Below are positions 46,601 to 52,300 of a stretch of DNA of 64,000 bases, in pieces. The translations under genes were made by a program, and so were the position numbers. The DNA is from Paroedura picta. Its lineage: Eukaryota > Chordata > Lepidosauria > Squamata > Gekkonidae. The notes under the pieces are model-generated. The model saw only the letters and a program-made list of their open reading frames with translations, ran no database searches and was not told the DNA's origin. The stretch's first letter is position 1; the number at the start of each line of letters is the position of its first letter. The stretch covers positions 21,478,533 to 21,542,532 of the forward strand of contig NC_135369.1 in NCBI RefSeq assembly GCF_049243985.1. Reading direction: 5' to 3'.

Positions 46601-46877
46601 GCCTCCCTTTTTCCCCAAACCTGTCCTGAAGCCCTTAGGACAGCGGCCACTGAGACCTCTGAGCTGCATTGGCACGGCTGCCTCCCCAGAGGCTCTCCCT
46701 CTGGGGAAGCCGCTTCTGGCTCAAGCAGCGTCTGATGTCACCTCCGAAGGTCCACCGTCGCCGAACCAGGAAGCGCCTTTAGTTGCTTGTGACCTTCTGT
46801 CCAGGAGGAGGCTGAACTTGCTAAAGATGGGAAGACGCTTATCCTTGTCAGAAGAGATACCGGGAGCAGCACGATAG
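16551..46877 (+). CDS. ARHGAP30: ARHGAP30, Rho GTPase-activating protein 30, complete (12 coding exons)
   Basis: CDS: 16551-16647, 30832-30934, 32472-32616, 34785-34867, 36319-36426, 37198-37325, 38462-38627, 40253-40353, 40641-40712, 41796-42287, 42920-43164, 44643-46877; 3975 nt, 1324 residues (human about 1101). All junction phases agree. A RhoGAP domain (about residues 20-215) stimulates GTP hydrolysis on Rho-family GTPases. Residue 55 in GIYRLSG is the expected arginine finger, and NLAIVWAPNLLR holds the conserved Asn. A basic block KRKGSLKAKKWKSIFNLGRS follows at about 278-297, then AKSMDSLS, VHISGPL, LTRGLECPAL, EVQDSFSFL and LSAYDDLSPL, all recognisable in human ARHGAP30. Near the C-terminus are VPPKPQFAK and NGGSMSFDEAVALAK. 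The start matches human MKSRQKGKKK. Extra length comes mainly from the disordered last exon. Confidence 0.95.
17613..18080 (-). mobile_element. CR1 LINE 3' end with open ORF2 terminus
   Basis: On -, a 133-codon open frame (18080-17679) gives the CR1 ORF2 C-terminus: [56 protein letters not shown]. It is followed by the CR1 3' UTR and the terminal repeat cctagaatcctagaatcata at 17617-17650. It is 5'-truncated, as usual for LINEs. Confidence 0.85.
18425..18545. mobile_element. palindromic MITE, copy 6 (intron 1)
   Basis: Both arms are of the CAAACTGCGG subfamily and the centre is shortened. No 8-bp duplication is visible at the ends. The arm contains ctacaattcccagaatg. Confidence 0.85.
19720..20040. 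mobile_element. hAT-like element (CTTTCTCAACCAGGGTTTC family), copy 1
   Basis: Same family as 32796-33118: central gccaatgatgggcctggagg, end with caggggtttcccaaaggg. Its ends are diverged and no duplication is clear. Confidence 0.75.
20588..20624. mobile_element. palindromic MITE, right-arm relic
   Basis: Partial right arm: catggacatctg, then agagccaccatttggcca. Confidence 0.5.
20865..21095 (-). repeat. diverged tRNA-SINE-like repeat
   Basis: ttttattccaccctttgtcc, cctcacaacaaagtaggtag, gatttgcacctggc, and the head complement ctctaaccaccacacaa. Confidence 0.55.
21108..21300 (+). repeat. gccattttctcc-core repeat
   Basis: gggaaatacctggagattta, a purine-rich ggtggggcttgggaaaggga, catagagtccgccttccaag and gcagccattttctgagggtg. 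It ends in aggagctctccagccacc. Confidence 0.72.
22003..22067. mobile_element. palindromic MITE, left arm only
   Basis: CAGGGGTGGCCAAACTGG followed by the usual arm to the centre gcccctgccgg, then unrelated sequence. Confidence 0.75.
22112..22364. mobile_element. GC-rich hAT nonautonomous element
   Basis: Inverted ends CAGTGGTTTCCAACCT and AGGTTGGGGACCACTG. Perfect 8-bp duplication gtttacac at 22104-22111 and 22365-22372. The interior is very CpG-rich (cggcccggtggcgggccgcg, gcgcatgcgcgctgcgcggg) inside an AT-richer intron. Confidence 0.88.
22507..22775 (-). repeat. tRNA-headed SINE with L2-like tail
   Basis: Read on -: tRNA-like head (A box gcagagtggtaaggc; B box gggagttcaatccc), then a tail with aatgactggggaaggcac, ggcaaaccaccccgtat and ggtcagacatga. 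That tail resembles L2 LINE 3' ends. Confidence 0.78.
23388..23506. mobile_element. palindromic MITE, copy 9
   Basis: Third subfamily (CACTGTGGCTCTCC arms). Perfect duplication ctctataa at 23380-23387 and 23507-23514. Confidence 0.88.
23695..24260 (+). mobile_element. ~570-bp dispersed repeat with CTGCAC-bearing inverted ends, copy 1
   Basis: It begins ctagggtgtaaactgcacgg and ends aggtgcagactctgcctag. It aligns over its whole length with the inverted copy at 29605-30218. Short inverted ends suggest a DNA element, possibly hAT, but I see no target duplication and cannot name the family. Confidence 0.7.
24932..25172 (+). mobile_element. same ~600-bp repeat, 3'-truncated copy 2
   Basis: It begins cagggtgtagtttgcacagg and follows the family to ttttgcagattaactccggg. 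Sequence in the middle (ggatataaccctcgatattt) matches the 29605-30218 copy closely. Confidence 0.72.
25672..25900 (+). repeat. gccattttctcc-core repeat, split by MITE
   Basis: agagtccaccctccaaag, then the MITE, then ctccaaagctgatctctgta and gggggatcctcaggtcccac. The MITE replaced nothing; it duplicated 8 bp. Confidence 0.7.
25693..25811. mobile_element. palindromic MITE, copy 10
   Basis: Third subfamily. Perfect duplication ctccaaag at 25685-25692 and 25812-25819. It is inserted into a copy of the gccattttctcc-core repeat, as at 11886. Confidence 0.88.
27144..27202. repeat. short perfect inverted repeat (hairpin)
   Basis: The arm cagtcctctctaggaattgc(ca) at 27144-27165 is exactly complementary to 27181-27202. 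The inner aaact/agttt adds 5 bp, leaving loop gtag and a 1-nt bulge. It is not part of the common MITE. It lies in ARHGAP30 intron 1. Confidence 0.8.
27440..27740 (+). mobile_element. CR1-like LINE 3' fragment (other subfamily)
   Basis: Encodes MWNSWPQDVVVATSVDHLKR then LDKYLL, the CR1 ORF2 end, followed by a UTR with cagaggcccatcagtggcta. It differs in sequence from the 17613-18080 type. Confidence 0.7.
27772..27993 (-). repeat. Sauria-SINE-like SINE
   Basis: Inverse orientation: gttggttcttatatgccgct, aaagcggcttac, and the head complement cactacaccaagttg. About 50 bp of the body is missing. Confidence 0.78.
28010..28205 (-). repeat. SINE fragment interrupted by a CR1 end
   Basis: SINE sequence tgcatgtgggggagtgggga ... 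tctccagatta stops at 28065. It resumes as attcgaagtctgcactccta ... ccaaactggctc after the CR1 piece at 28066-28162. Confidence 0.75.
28066..28162 (-). mobile_element. CR1 3'-terminal fragment, inserted in a SINE
   Basis: aaaatcacagaatcatagag then ttggaaggggccatacaggc is the CR1 3' UTR on -. The other end, taaagcatccaag, joins the interrupted SINE. Confidence 0.75.
29605..30218 (-). mobile_element. same ~600-bp repeat, inverted full-length copy 3
   Basis: Reverse orientation to the other two copies; ends CAGGGCTGATTCTGCAC and GTGCAGACTACACCCTG. Open frames inside it are chance. Confidence 0.75.
30832..30934 (+). CDS. ARHGAP30: ARHGAP30 exon 2 (arginine finger)
   Basis: Acceptor ttgttccccag, donor gtaagg. 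It encodes VPQVLKSCTEFVEKHG and then IVDGIYRLSGVSSNIQKLR, the RhoGAP signature with the catalytic Arg at residue 55. Confidence 0.94.
31592..31640 (-). repeat. 5S-derived SINE fragment
   Basis: ggagatctgatgggatcagt and ctagcctgggct are the complement of the 5S-like agcccaggctagcctgatct. Confidence 0.55.
31640..32390 (+). repeat. cluster of L3/CR1-like 3' end fragments
   Basis: Repeated phrases such as gactaggtggatcatcagtg, atgaacttccatgtttggag, ccagatgctgttacattctt and aacctcctggagatgtctaa occur in at least three successive diverged copies. They resemble old CR1/L3 LINE 3' ends. Confidence 0.5.
32472..32616 (+). CDS. ARHGAP30: ARHGAP30 exon 3 (RhoGAP core)
   Basis: Acceptor ttgttcttag, donor gtaagt, ending in phase 0. 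It encodes KDVYLQDIHCVSSLCKAYFR and LPNPLLTYQLYDKFA, almost identical to the human protein. The reading frame stays open past the donor but departs from the family. Confidence 0.95.
32796..33118. mobile_element. hAT-like element (CTTTCTCAACCAGGGTTTC family), copy 2
   Basis: Ends CAGGCTTTCTCAACC and GTTGAGAAAGGCTG. Perfect duplication gtttaaat at 32788-32795 and 33119-33126. It lies in ARHGAP30 intron 3, 180 bp after exon 3. Confidence 0.87.
33253..33539 (-). repeat. Sauria-SINE-like SINE, full length
   Basis: (GAA)n tail, gttggttcttatatgccgct, then the body and the head complement ccactacaccaaactggctc. It follows directly on a hAT-like element in ARHGAP30 intron 3. Confidence 0.82.
33953..34082. 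mobile_element. palindromic MITE, copy 11
   Basis: Third subfamily, with a long stem through gccaggggcttatggg. The duplication is degenerate: ccttagaa / ctttagag. Confidence 0.82.
34785..34867 (+). CDS. ARHGAP30: ARHGAP30 exon 4
   Basis: Acceptor ctcacccag, donor gtactg (weaker than consensus). It encodes DAVAIQLEEGRLVKIKEVLK and ELPPQHY, matching the human segment around LVKILEVLRELP. Confidence 0.93.
35210..35400 (+). repeat. tRNA-SINE, same family, diverged
   Basis: gtgaaaagtccctggttctg with a B-box-like segment, gatctcaggtagcttggaaa, and the end aggtagcttcatgttgc. Confidence 0.5.
36319..36426 (+). CDS. ARHGAP30: ARHGAP30 exon 5 (conserved NLAIVWAPNLLR)
   Basis: Acceptor gccactag, donor gtgagc. 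It encodes TLEFLMRHLVRIASFSTQTN and then the RhoGAP NLAIVWAPNLLR motif, whose Asn helps orient the GTPase. Confidence 0.95.
36571..36885 (+). repeat. Sauria-SINE-like SINE with long TTC tail
   Basis: Head gccagtttggcatagcggct, B box gggtttgattcc, then the body. The 3' box is replaced by a (CTG)n run and about 85 bp of (TTC)n/(CTT)n. It lies in ARHGAP30 intron 5. Confidence 0.8.
36797..36882. repeat. (CTG)n then (TTC)n/(CTT)n tract
   Basis: A polypurine-polypyrimidine run at the end of a SINE copy, with mirror-repeat character. Confidence 0.85.
37198..37325 (+). CDS. ARHGAP30: ARHGAP30 exon 6 (end of RhoGAP domain)
   Basis: Acceptor cttctcag; donor gttggt is non-consensus but the only one that keeps phase with exon 7. 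It encodes SKDIEASGFNGTAAFMEVR and IVVEFILTHVEQLFG, close to human. Confidence 0.9.
37422..37722 (+). repeat. 5S-derived SINE with L2-like tail, split by MITE
   Basis: 5S-like part: ctagtctgatcttgccagat, ctcggaaacagagcagggtc, gtactaggatgggagatcat. Then aaacacctctgcttcttact, the MITE at 37575-37683, and the tail ccctatggggttgccataaa. Confidence 0.78.
37575..37683. mobile_element. palindromic MITE, copy 12, splitting a 5S-derived SINE
   Basis: Third subfamily with shortened centre. Flanks are cagtatgg / ccctatgg (6 of 8). The SINE head lies before it and the SINE tail after it. Confidence 0.82.
38462..38627 (+). CDS. ARHGAP30: ARHGAP30 exon 7 (tandem NAG acceptor)
   Basis: The acceptor is ctcgcagcag: using the first or second AG adds or removes one Ala codon (start 38459 or 38462). 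Donor gtacgt. The exon encodes a diverged linker and then QGDGPPQMRPYHTII, identical in large part to the human GDGPPQMRPYHTIIE block. Confidence 0.9.
38806..39010 (+). repeat. Sauria-SINE-like SINE, shortened
   Basis: gtgtagtggttatgagcagc head, cgggttggattccc B box, tgtctgttgtggggagagga body, gtaagccgctttgagaatcc tail box. Confidence 0.75.
39094..39366 (+). repeat. Sauria-SINE-like SINE
   Basis: A second copy 85 bp after the previous one in the same orientation, with the family's accggcacataagaaccaac-type end (here gcggcacataagaaccaac). Confidence 0.78.
40253..40353 (+). CDS. ARHGAP30: ARHGAP30 exon 8 (basic block)
   Basis: Acceptor ttgttcacag, donor gtaatg. It encodes KRKGSLKAKKWKSIFNLGRS plus a basic tail, the conserved polybasic stretch after the GAP domain in this subfamily. 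Confidence 0.93.
40641..40712 (+). CDS. ARHGAP30: ARHGAP30 exon 9
   Basis: Acceptor ttttccag, donor gtaggt; 72 nt. It encodes MRLRPAKSMDSLSSMPCVSD; human has TLRPAKSMDSLS. Confidence 0.92.
41333..41525 (+). repeat. gccattttctcc-core repeat, near full length
   Basis: It begins agggttgccagttctgggct. It contains ccactctccaaagcagccac and tttctccaggggaactgatc, and ends gggggatccccaggtcacta. Confidence 0.75.
41796..42287 (+). CDS. ARHGAP30: ARHGAP30 exon 10
   Basis: Acceptor gcatccag, donor gtaagt. It encodes a Ser/Glu-rich region, then CVGVHISGPLSVTVPFHITS and LSRLTRGLECPALSHC, collinear with human VHISDP..LPLHITS and LARLTRGLECPAL. The open frame continues beyond both ends (41708-42757), but those ends are intron and a palindromic MITE. 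Confidence 0.92.
42342..42477. mobile_element. palindromic MITE, copy 13: perfect 66-bp hairpin
   Basis: The 66-bp arms are exactly complementary around a 4-nt loop (attc). Perfect 8-bp duplication gcttggaa at 42334-42341 and 42478-42485. It begins 54 bp after the ARHGAP30 exon 10 donor, so it is transcribed with the pre-mRNA. Confidence 0.92.
42920..43164 (+). CDS. ARHGAP30: ARHGAP30 exon 11
   Basis: Acceptor ggcctgcag, donor gttagt, ending in phase 0. It encodes an acidic segment with LSLEVQDSFSFLDSQDAWLG, which matches human SQEVQDSFSFLE. Confidence 0.92.
44183..44463 (+). repeat. tRNA-headed SINE with L2-like tail, full length
   Basis: cctcttgtggcgcagagtgg head, ctgggagttcaatccc B box, aaaccaccccgtattgagtc, tgaaaacgctggagggcgtc. 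It ends in gggatacctttacct. It lies in ARHGAP30 intron 11. Confidence 0.8.
44643..46877 (+). CDS. ARHGAP30: ARHGAP30 exon 12 (large disordered tail)
   Basis: Acceptor ttatttctag, in frame from its first base; TAG at 46875-46877; 744 residues (about 581-1324). EEVYLSAYDDLSPLASELKH near residue 630 matches human EEVFLSAYDDLSPLL. A long Glu/Ser/Pro-rich disordered stretch follows. Then come VQQVKSFPVVPPKPQFAK (about 992-1010), a degenerate repeat array (about 1083-1190) and RNGGSMSFDEAVALAKER (about 1187-1206). The last 100 residues contain RPLSCI, like human RPLSCLE. PxxP motifs could bind SH3 domains (inference). Confidence 0.94.
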   Translation, partial: RETFSAAPSLNYLSIEECMNEHSDEEDDQYYLATSCLDKEELSKEMDSEEVYLSAYDDLSPLASELKHFQHLNESPNAPLIGNLPENQPFSLIGEISSRDPAVSEADVGRFPGSHPTNEPQLANSHLESEPASLVEEADGVSLSSRSDSHELEMSKKEETKATKVKSSLPLSLQAEDANAGDEDDLLLQMGGLLRAEYPLRVSEENQEKHVAPDHVIQATQPSHEDEEKLQVQVASETEQVQWPPCMPSLEADGSTPEVAGTSDGHEHCEFLPQEPQQLLSIEISHLYRQISQASSYLEEQRLTETHIQPSLSSGGTSELPCSETHPLPAPVLNLNPDQSAWSHTCLPYVPLSDSCDDSSSSLLMASFRKSCPESLLHKPYHPPPEEASAFPTPNAQPEGSVSMRKTSSVIRVQQVKSFPVVPPKPQFAKVPPFLTPVSPTKEASIQWPDPPILDKDGNESNEDTMHKPPCPVSLTTHSSESVESLPPSSEMPTSPGLSGSGILQKQRNSMPVCLEKYDRAGESRRDILQHLQCSTSVSLDEYGHCSKKDGLSGGDLQKTKCPLLENLYKCSGNSKREDGKGEPPHMFQLSHHGKGSGATPQKQKWRNGGSMSFDEAVALAKERHVAQGPVRRMQTYSCGDGEAGQSLLKADKPPFFPKPVLKPLGQRPLRPLSCIGTAASPEALPLGKPLLAQAASDVTSEGPPSPNQEAPLVACDLLSRRRLNLLKMGRRLSLSEEIPGAAR

Positions 46878-47520
46878 CAATTGAGGGTGACTGGCCTTGG
46901 GAGCTAAATCCTGACACTGGGGCTTTAAATAATTCTGTGCCAGACTGTGGCCTGAAAAACATTTCTTGCTCATACTCCAGCAGAACTCAGCTTGTATTCT
47001 TCCTCATTGCAGAATCTCACAAGAAAGCCTTTTTCAGTTTGTAAGCGACCGTCCAGGTGAACACAGATTTCCCTCCTCCTTCCCTGTGCAGACCTCCACA
47101 TGAAGATGCCTAGTTTTATAACTCTTAATTGTAAAGTGTCAGTGGTTAGTGGATGGCTAACAGTTCGTCGGCAAAGCATCTTTACAGAGCTTTGTACGCA
47201 GAAAGTCCTTGGTTATTTGTTGCTCATACTCTAGCGGAAGTCAGCTTGTAGTCTTCCTCGTTGCAGTATCTCACAAGAAAGCTTTTGCAGTCCTTGGTTC
47301 AATTGCTATCTCCAGGAGAGAGCAGTTGAACCAAAGAGAGATAGGGATTTTAAAAAATCCATGCCAGACTGTGGCCTAAAAAAAATATTTGTTGTTCATA
47401 CTCCAGATAAGGAAGGATTCCAGGCTCAAGGAGAGCTAGGGATGACAGACAACATAGAGTAAGATGGATCAATGATTCTGACTATATATGTGTGTAACCT
47501 CAGAAAAATAAACAGAATGT
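46878..47520 (+). other. ARHGAP30: ARHGAP30 3' UTR with internally repeated segment
   Basis: The UTR starts after the stop at 46877. A segment around CTCATACTCCAGCAGAACTC at 46938-47040 recurs at about 47212-47300 and, shortened, at 47371-47405. A candidate AATAAA lies at 47507-47512. The end of the transcript is inferred. Confidence 0.55.
47507..47512 (+). terminator. candidate ARHGAP30 polyadenylation signal
   Basis: AATAAA inside cagaaaaataaacag, 630 bp after the stop codon. A second AATAAA near 48788 lies beyond a hAT insertion, so the first is more likely. Confidence 0.45.
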
Positions 47521-48360
47521 TAGTAGTCACTGTAGCATCCTCTCCATTCTCATGGCTTGATAAAGAAATGATATAAGCGAAGGGGAAGGAAAAAAACAGG
47601 ACTGAAGTCAATGAAGAGAGAACGAATTTTAGGCATCACCTGGGTTGCATCTCTGCACACCTAAGTGCTGTCGAGTTATGGCCGACTTACGGCCACCCCA
47701 GCAAGGGGTTTTCAAAGCAAATGAGAAGCACAGGTGTGGAAATCAGTGGGCTTAAAAGGGAATCAGTCTGATTTGGATGGCACTGCAATATTCAAGTCTT
47801 TTGGACAAAGCGTAGCATAGGACTGGTGTGTTTAAAGTTCAGAACTTTCTAATCACGGTCCCGCAGTTGCTGAACAAAATTCATCCATGCTATTTACCAA
47901 AAATATTGATAATTTGAGAACGGAACACGTTGCAAGTCTTACATAGTAGAACAGGAATGTTGTGATCTTGGTGCCACACAAGATTTCCCCCCTTGCTATC
48001 TTGCTATCAAAGCCACTATAACAGATTTCTACATACACATAACAGATTTCTACATACACATGGCAATCTAGATGAACCACGATTTGGGGGCCATTTATGG
48101 CGCATAATGACAGTAGTCAGATAGCTGTCCCATGGTTCTCTCTTTTACACAGCTTAAGAGTAGACTTTATTTTTATTTGCTCATTATATTTCTATACCTC
48201 CCTCCCACAAGGCTTTTAGCGTTTAACTCAGTATGTTTGACTGATGATCGTAATTCAGTTTTGAATTAATGTATTGGCTTAAGATATTCAGTCAAACCAA
48301 ACAGAAGTTCTGCTACAATACAATGGTACCATAAAGATGAAAACATTTATTCCTTTAATG

Positions 48361-48718
48361 CAGTCGTTCTCAACCGGGGAGTTGGGACCCCTTTGGGGGT
48401 TGAATGACCCTTTCACAGGGGTTGCGGCAGGGCGAGCAGCTTGGCCGGGGGGGGGGGGGGATGTGTCACTGTTGCCACTCCTCCTGAAGGCGGAAAAAGA
48501 GCAAGATAAACATGGTGGGACAAGAGGCAGAACTGAAATGAGAAACCCTGGGGAAAAAGCAATTTATATACAATAATGAACAATGGATCTTCACGCCATT
48601 GGTCAGTTTTGGTTTAATTTCTGTGAAGGAACACTTGCATAATTTTACGGTTGGGGGTCACCACAACATGAGGAACTGTATTAAAGGGTCACGGCATTAG
48701 GAAGGTTGAGAACCACTG
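48361..48718. mobile_element. SPIN-like hAT nonautonomous element, copy 2
   Basis: Same family and same orientation as 2729-3118, including the catgaggaactgtattaaa segment. The target duplication is ctttaatg / ctctaatg (7 of 8 match) at 48353-48360 and 48719-48726. It differs by a gap in the middle and scattered substitutions. Confidence 0.85.
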
Positions 48719-49334
48719 CTCTAATGAGATACATAATTTTCTTCCTTGCTATCAAATCTCAAGATGTGAACACAAAAGCTCATTGTGGAATAAACTCAAG
48801 TAGAGAGCCATGTTGGTCTGAAGTAGCAGAACAAATTTTGAATCCAATGGCACCTTTAAGACAAAGTTTTATTCAAGCTGTAAGCTTTCATGTGCGTGCA
48901 CACTTCTTCGGACAATAAAATACTTGATACAAACTCACATATATAAGTAGAGTGTGGGTCACGGATTAGCACAGTGTAATGAAGATGTTTACCAAACATA
49001 CAGGCCTTATAGATATCACAAACTAAGGTTATAATCTCATATTTCATTTGGGTTCAACTCTGGCTGAATGACACATTGTAAAAGGAAAGGAAAATTCAAG
49101 ATTAATGAACCCGGAGGTAACTAAAAGAGAACCCGTCCTTGCGTTCAATCCATCTCCACCCAACCATCGAGAGTTCTGTCTCCAGACCTGAGAATTACAA
49201 TTCAATCCCCCCTTCTAAATTACATTACATCCTACGATACATTATGTTACCTTGCAAATACTATCCAATTCTGCTACCTCAAATAACAAAACTGAGGATG
49301 GGGGATTGTTAATCATTGTATGTGGAATAATCGC

Positions 49335-49465
49335 AGGATTATTATTATTGATATTAATTATCAATTATAATTATATCAATAATATTAATAGCAATGATAA
49401 TTATTATATTGATATCAATAATAATAAAGTGCTGTTTAATTATTATTTATTATTAATAATAAACC
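49335..49465. repeat. AT-rich, self-complementary tract
   Basis: ATTATT/AATAAT motifs with internal inverted repeats such as gatattaattatcaattata. It borders the USF1 CpG island. Confidence 0.6.
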
Positions 49466-49539
49466 AAATTTTATTCCACTTACGATAATGATAACAACAA
49501 GATTCATTGGCTGCCCCTCCCTGACATAGGCCTTTAAGG

Positions 49540-50320
49540 TGCCCCTGCACTTCCGTCTTGCTTCCCACACACAAAATGTCTGCCCAGCGCAGCATCCGCA
49601 GGAGCGAAGGGAACAAACCGTCTCCCTCCCTCGCCGCCTCCGGGCCCCAGCGGAGCCCCCACCGGACACGAAGCCGCTTCAGGAGCGGAAGTGACGTCCG
49701 CCGCCGGGGTCAATCCCGCCCCCATTCCGCTCCCGGGTCCTCAAAGGCCGGGCGTCGGCGGCCCACGGCCTGACCGGAAGTAAACACATTCGGGCCGGAA
49801 GTGACGCGGCTCGCTGCGGCGGATCCCTCCCCGAGCGCCGAGTTTTTGTCGAGGCCGGGCCCGGACGCAGCATCCCCCGGAGACCCTCCAGCCCGCCGCG
49901 GGGGAGAGGCCGGCGCCTGCCTGCCTGCCTGCCTGGCCTGGGGGCGTCTGCGGGGGTGCGGGCGAGGCTGGCGGCCTTCCCCGGAGGAGGTGAGGGGCCG
50001 CGTCGGGAGAAGGGGCGGCCGGGGCAGTTTGGGCAGGGCCGAGTCCCGCGGAGGGCGGGCGGCCCTGGAGCCCCGCTTCGCTTCCTCGGCTTCCCTCGTC
50101 TCCGAGGACGGGGCTGCTGGCCTTCGCCTGCTTCCGCTTCGAAGTTCTTGGGCGGCCTAGCCGCGGAAGCCCCCGGAGAGCTTCGGCCGTGGATCAAGAC
50201 GGAGCCCGGCCCCAATCCCGGGCCCAGCCAGGAGGTTGACTGTCCGCCAGAGCATGGGGCAGACGAGTGCTTAGCTCGCCTTTTGCAGGCAGGAGGGCCT
50301 GGAGGCTTCGTTCCTGGTAT
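49540..50320 (+). promoter_or_regulatory. USF1: USF1 CpG-island promoter
   Basis: Abrupt change from AT-rich to very GC- and CpG-rich sequence. It contains GCGGAAGT at 49685 directly followed by a CRE-like TGACGTC (49692-49698), and two ETS sites CCGGAAGT at 49774 and 49795, the second followed by GACGCGG. There is no obvious TATA box. This is typical of a ubiquitous CpG promoter and fits USF1, whose first exon is noncoding. Long open frames here come from base composition. Confidence 0.8.
49800..49989 (+). other. USF1: USF1 noncoding exon 1 (approximate)
   Basis: A good donor, gaggag/gtgagg, lies at 49989/49990 just downstream of the ETS/CRE cluster. The exon start is not visible and is placed just after the last CCGGAAGT. 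The next exon begins at 52215. Confidence 0.45.
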
Positions 50321-50830
50321 CTCAAGGGTTTTCAGGGAGAGACTCCTCTCTGCTTGACGCCTTGGAGATCCAGTGGTTGCTGGTCACAGAAGAGCTAGGT
50401 AGGCCCGAGGAGAGCTTAGTAGAAGCTGTCGTAAGGAAGCAGTTGGGAAAAGGGAGAGTGGCATAAAAGTGGAATGAATGAATGAATTGAATGTGCAGGT
50501 GAGATCCGGAGCAGGCAACTGGCCATCTTGGCAAAAGTCCTGAGAGCGTGGGGAGGTGCTGCCAGTGGGAGGAGAGAGTGCTGAGCTGGGTGGACTGTGG
50601 CACAAAATAGTTTCTTAGGTTTGGATCCCATACCTGCTTGTTCAGTTGCACACCTGCTTGTTCACTGTGGAAGCAGCTCTCTGCTGAATAGATTTCCCTT
50701 GAAAAGACATTGGGTTTGCATGAATGTATATGCCTAGTGCCACAGGAAACTTGCTCTGCATTGGAGGACCACTTCCCCAACAGAGAAAAGAGGAGTACAA
50801 GTGGGACGAGCGTATAGGATTCAAATATTG

Positions 50831-51037
50831 GTGCTCATAGCTTAGAAGTAGAGCAACTCCTTTCCAAGCAAAAGATTGCTAGTTCAATCCCCGGCACGTC
50901 TGGTAAAAAGGTCAGGTTGTAGGTGATGGGAAAGATCACCTCCTGAGACCTTGGAGAGCTCCTGCTGGTCAGAGTAGATCACATGTCCTTAGCGGACCAC
51001 TGGTCTGACTCTGGATAAGGCAGCTTCACGTGTATCG
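50831..51037 (+). repeat. tRNA-headed SINE (gctcatagcttagaagtagagc type)
   Basis: gctcatagcttagaagtaga head, B box tagttcaatccc, then gatcacctcctgagaccttg, gactctggataaggcagctt. A common squamate SINE; related pieces lie at 10018-10185 and 35210-35400. USF1 intron 1. Confidence 0.72.
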
Positions 51038-52214
51038 GGTCACTTGCAGGCAGGAGGCACCAAATGTGGCAGTGAGAGTTTGACCTAGTACTGGCTGCTA
51101 TTAATATTTCACCATGATAAGCTCTCTTGAGGACTTCCTGTTGAAAAGTAGGGTCCGAATTCTGTTTAAAAAGAAAAAATATCCCATGCAGTGCATGTGT
51201 GGTGTGTACTAAAGGTGGTGTTGCTTTTACACTCAGTCCACGTAACACTTCACAAAAAGCTATTAGCCAGGTCAGGGTGGGTAGGTGGAACTGGGTCACT
51301 GCTCTAAAAAGATTAGTCTAGATTTCAGGGGGTGAAGGGAAGGACAAAGGAAGCCAGAAGTAAGAAAAGCTTTTTGTGGGTAGCCTTTCTGAGACAGCTC
51401 TTGCCTCCCACCTCTTTAACCCTCCCCATTGGTTGCTGTATCCCTTGGTCAACTGAGTCCTCTGGAGACGGTTCACAATGCATGCTCCCTTGAGCTCCTT
51501 TGAGAAGGGCAAGAAAGAGGTGTTTGGTAAATAAATATCCCCTTTCCCCAGTTGTTGGAAATTGCTTATATTGGTGTACATAATTGTCACAAAGTAACCA
51601 GGAAAATATCCAACCCTAAGACAGTTTACTGTAATTTTGGGTGGAATTTAAATGTGGAATATGAAGGGGAAAAGGTTCATAGACAATCTCGGGATGTCTG
51701 CTGCTGTGTCCTGGTGTCTGGATGATGTGAACAGGCAGACTTGCTGACAGAAATTAAATCCTGTTTAAGATATGCAAACATGCACCCTGCCATTAAGGGG
51801 CACCCCTGTTGCTGCTATGGATGAATGGGTATGGGTATAGCAAGCACAGACACTCATGGCACTTCATTATACCTTTTTAGGATTATAATTTTGGAGCAGG
51901 GGGGGAAAGGGCAGCAGATAGAGGGGATGGAAGGCAGTGCAAATGGAACAAGGGCTAATAAAGGCTGAGAGGTCTGGGAATTTGGGATTTTGCTTAACCA
52001 ATAAGCGAACTTTCCATGTCGTACCCTGGCTGTTGGAATTCCAAGTGTGACGTCAATGTTGAGTCAGTGTTGTGAACGCTTGTCAACACTGAAGAATTGC
52101 CGATGGGCCCCCACCGTTTGAGAACTAGCATTGCTTGGTGGCTGATGGAACTGAACAGACCCTGTCTATCAGACATCATCTTCATAATTCTGCATTGTTG
52201 TTTTCCTTTCCCAG

Positions 52215-52300
52215 GTTTTGGATGACCAGGCTCTGAAGAACCCACAAGCAGTATCCAGGGTCTGATCTACTGATGCATAACAGAGGAGAGAAATGAAGGG
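52215..52300 (+). CDS. USF1: USF1 exon 2 (5' UTR plus start codon, 8 coding bases)
   Basis: Acceptor tttcccag at 52214, donor gtgaga at 52301. Only ATG AAG GG at 52293-52300 is coding. Joined to exon 3 it gives MKGQQK, exactly the human N-terminus. The coding part is far too short for open-frame detection; the call rests on phase and on the protein match. Confidence 0.88.

Larger units (their letters stand above)
47521..49530. other. ARHGAP30-USF1 intergenic DNA
   Basis: No gene seen. It holds a fragment similar to L2-type SINE tails (47662-47745, - strand), a SPIN-like hAT copy, and a very AT-rich, partly self-complementary stretch at 49335-49465 next to the USF1 CpG island. Confidence 0.7.

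Noticed and set aside
49679-50357. Long Arg/Pro/Gly-rich open frames on both strands
   Set aside because: A base-composition effect of the USF1 CpG island; no homology and the frames overlap on both strands.
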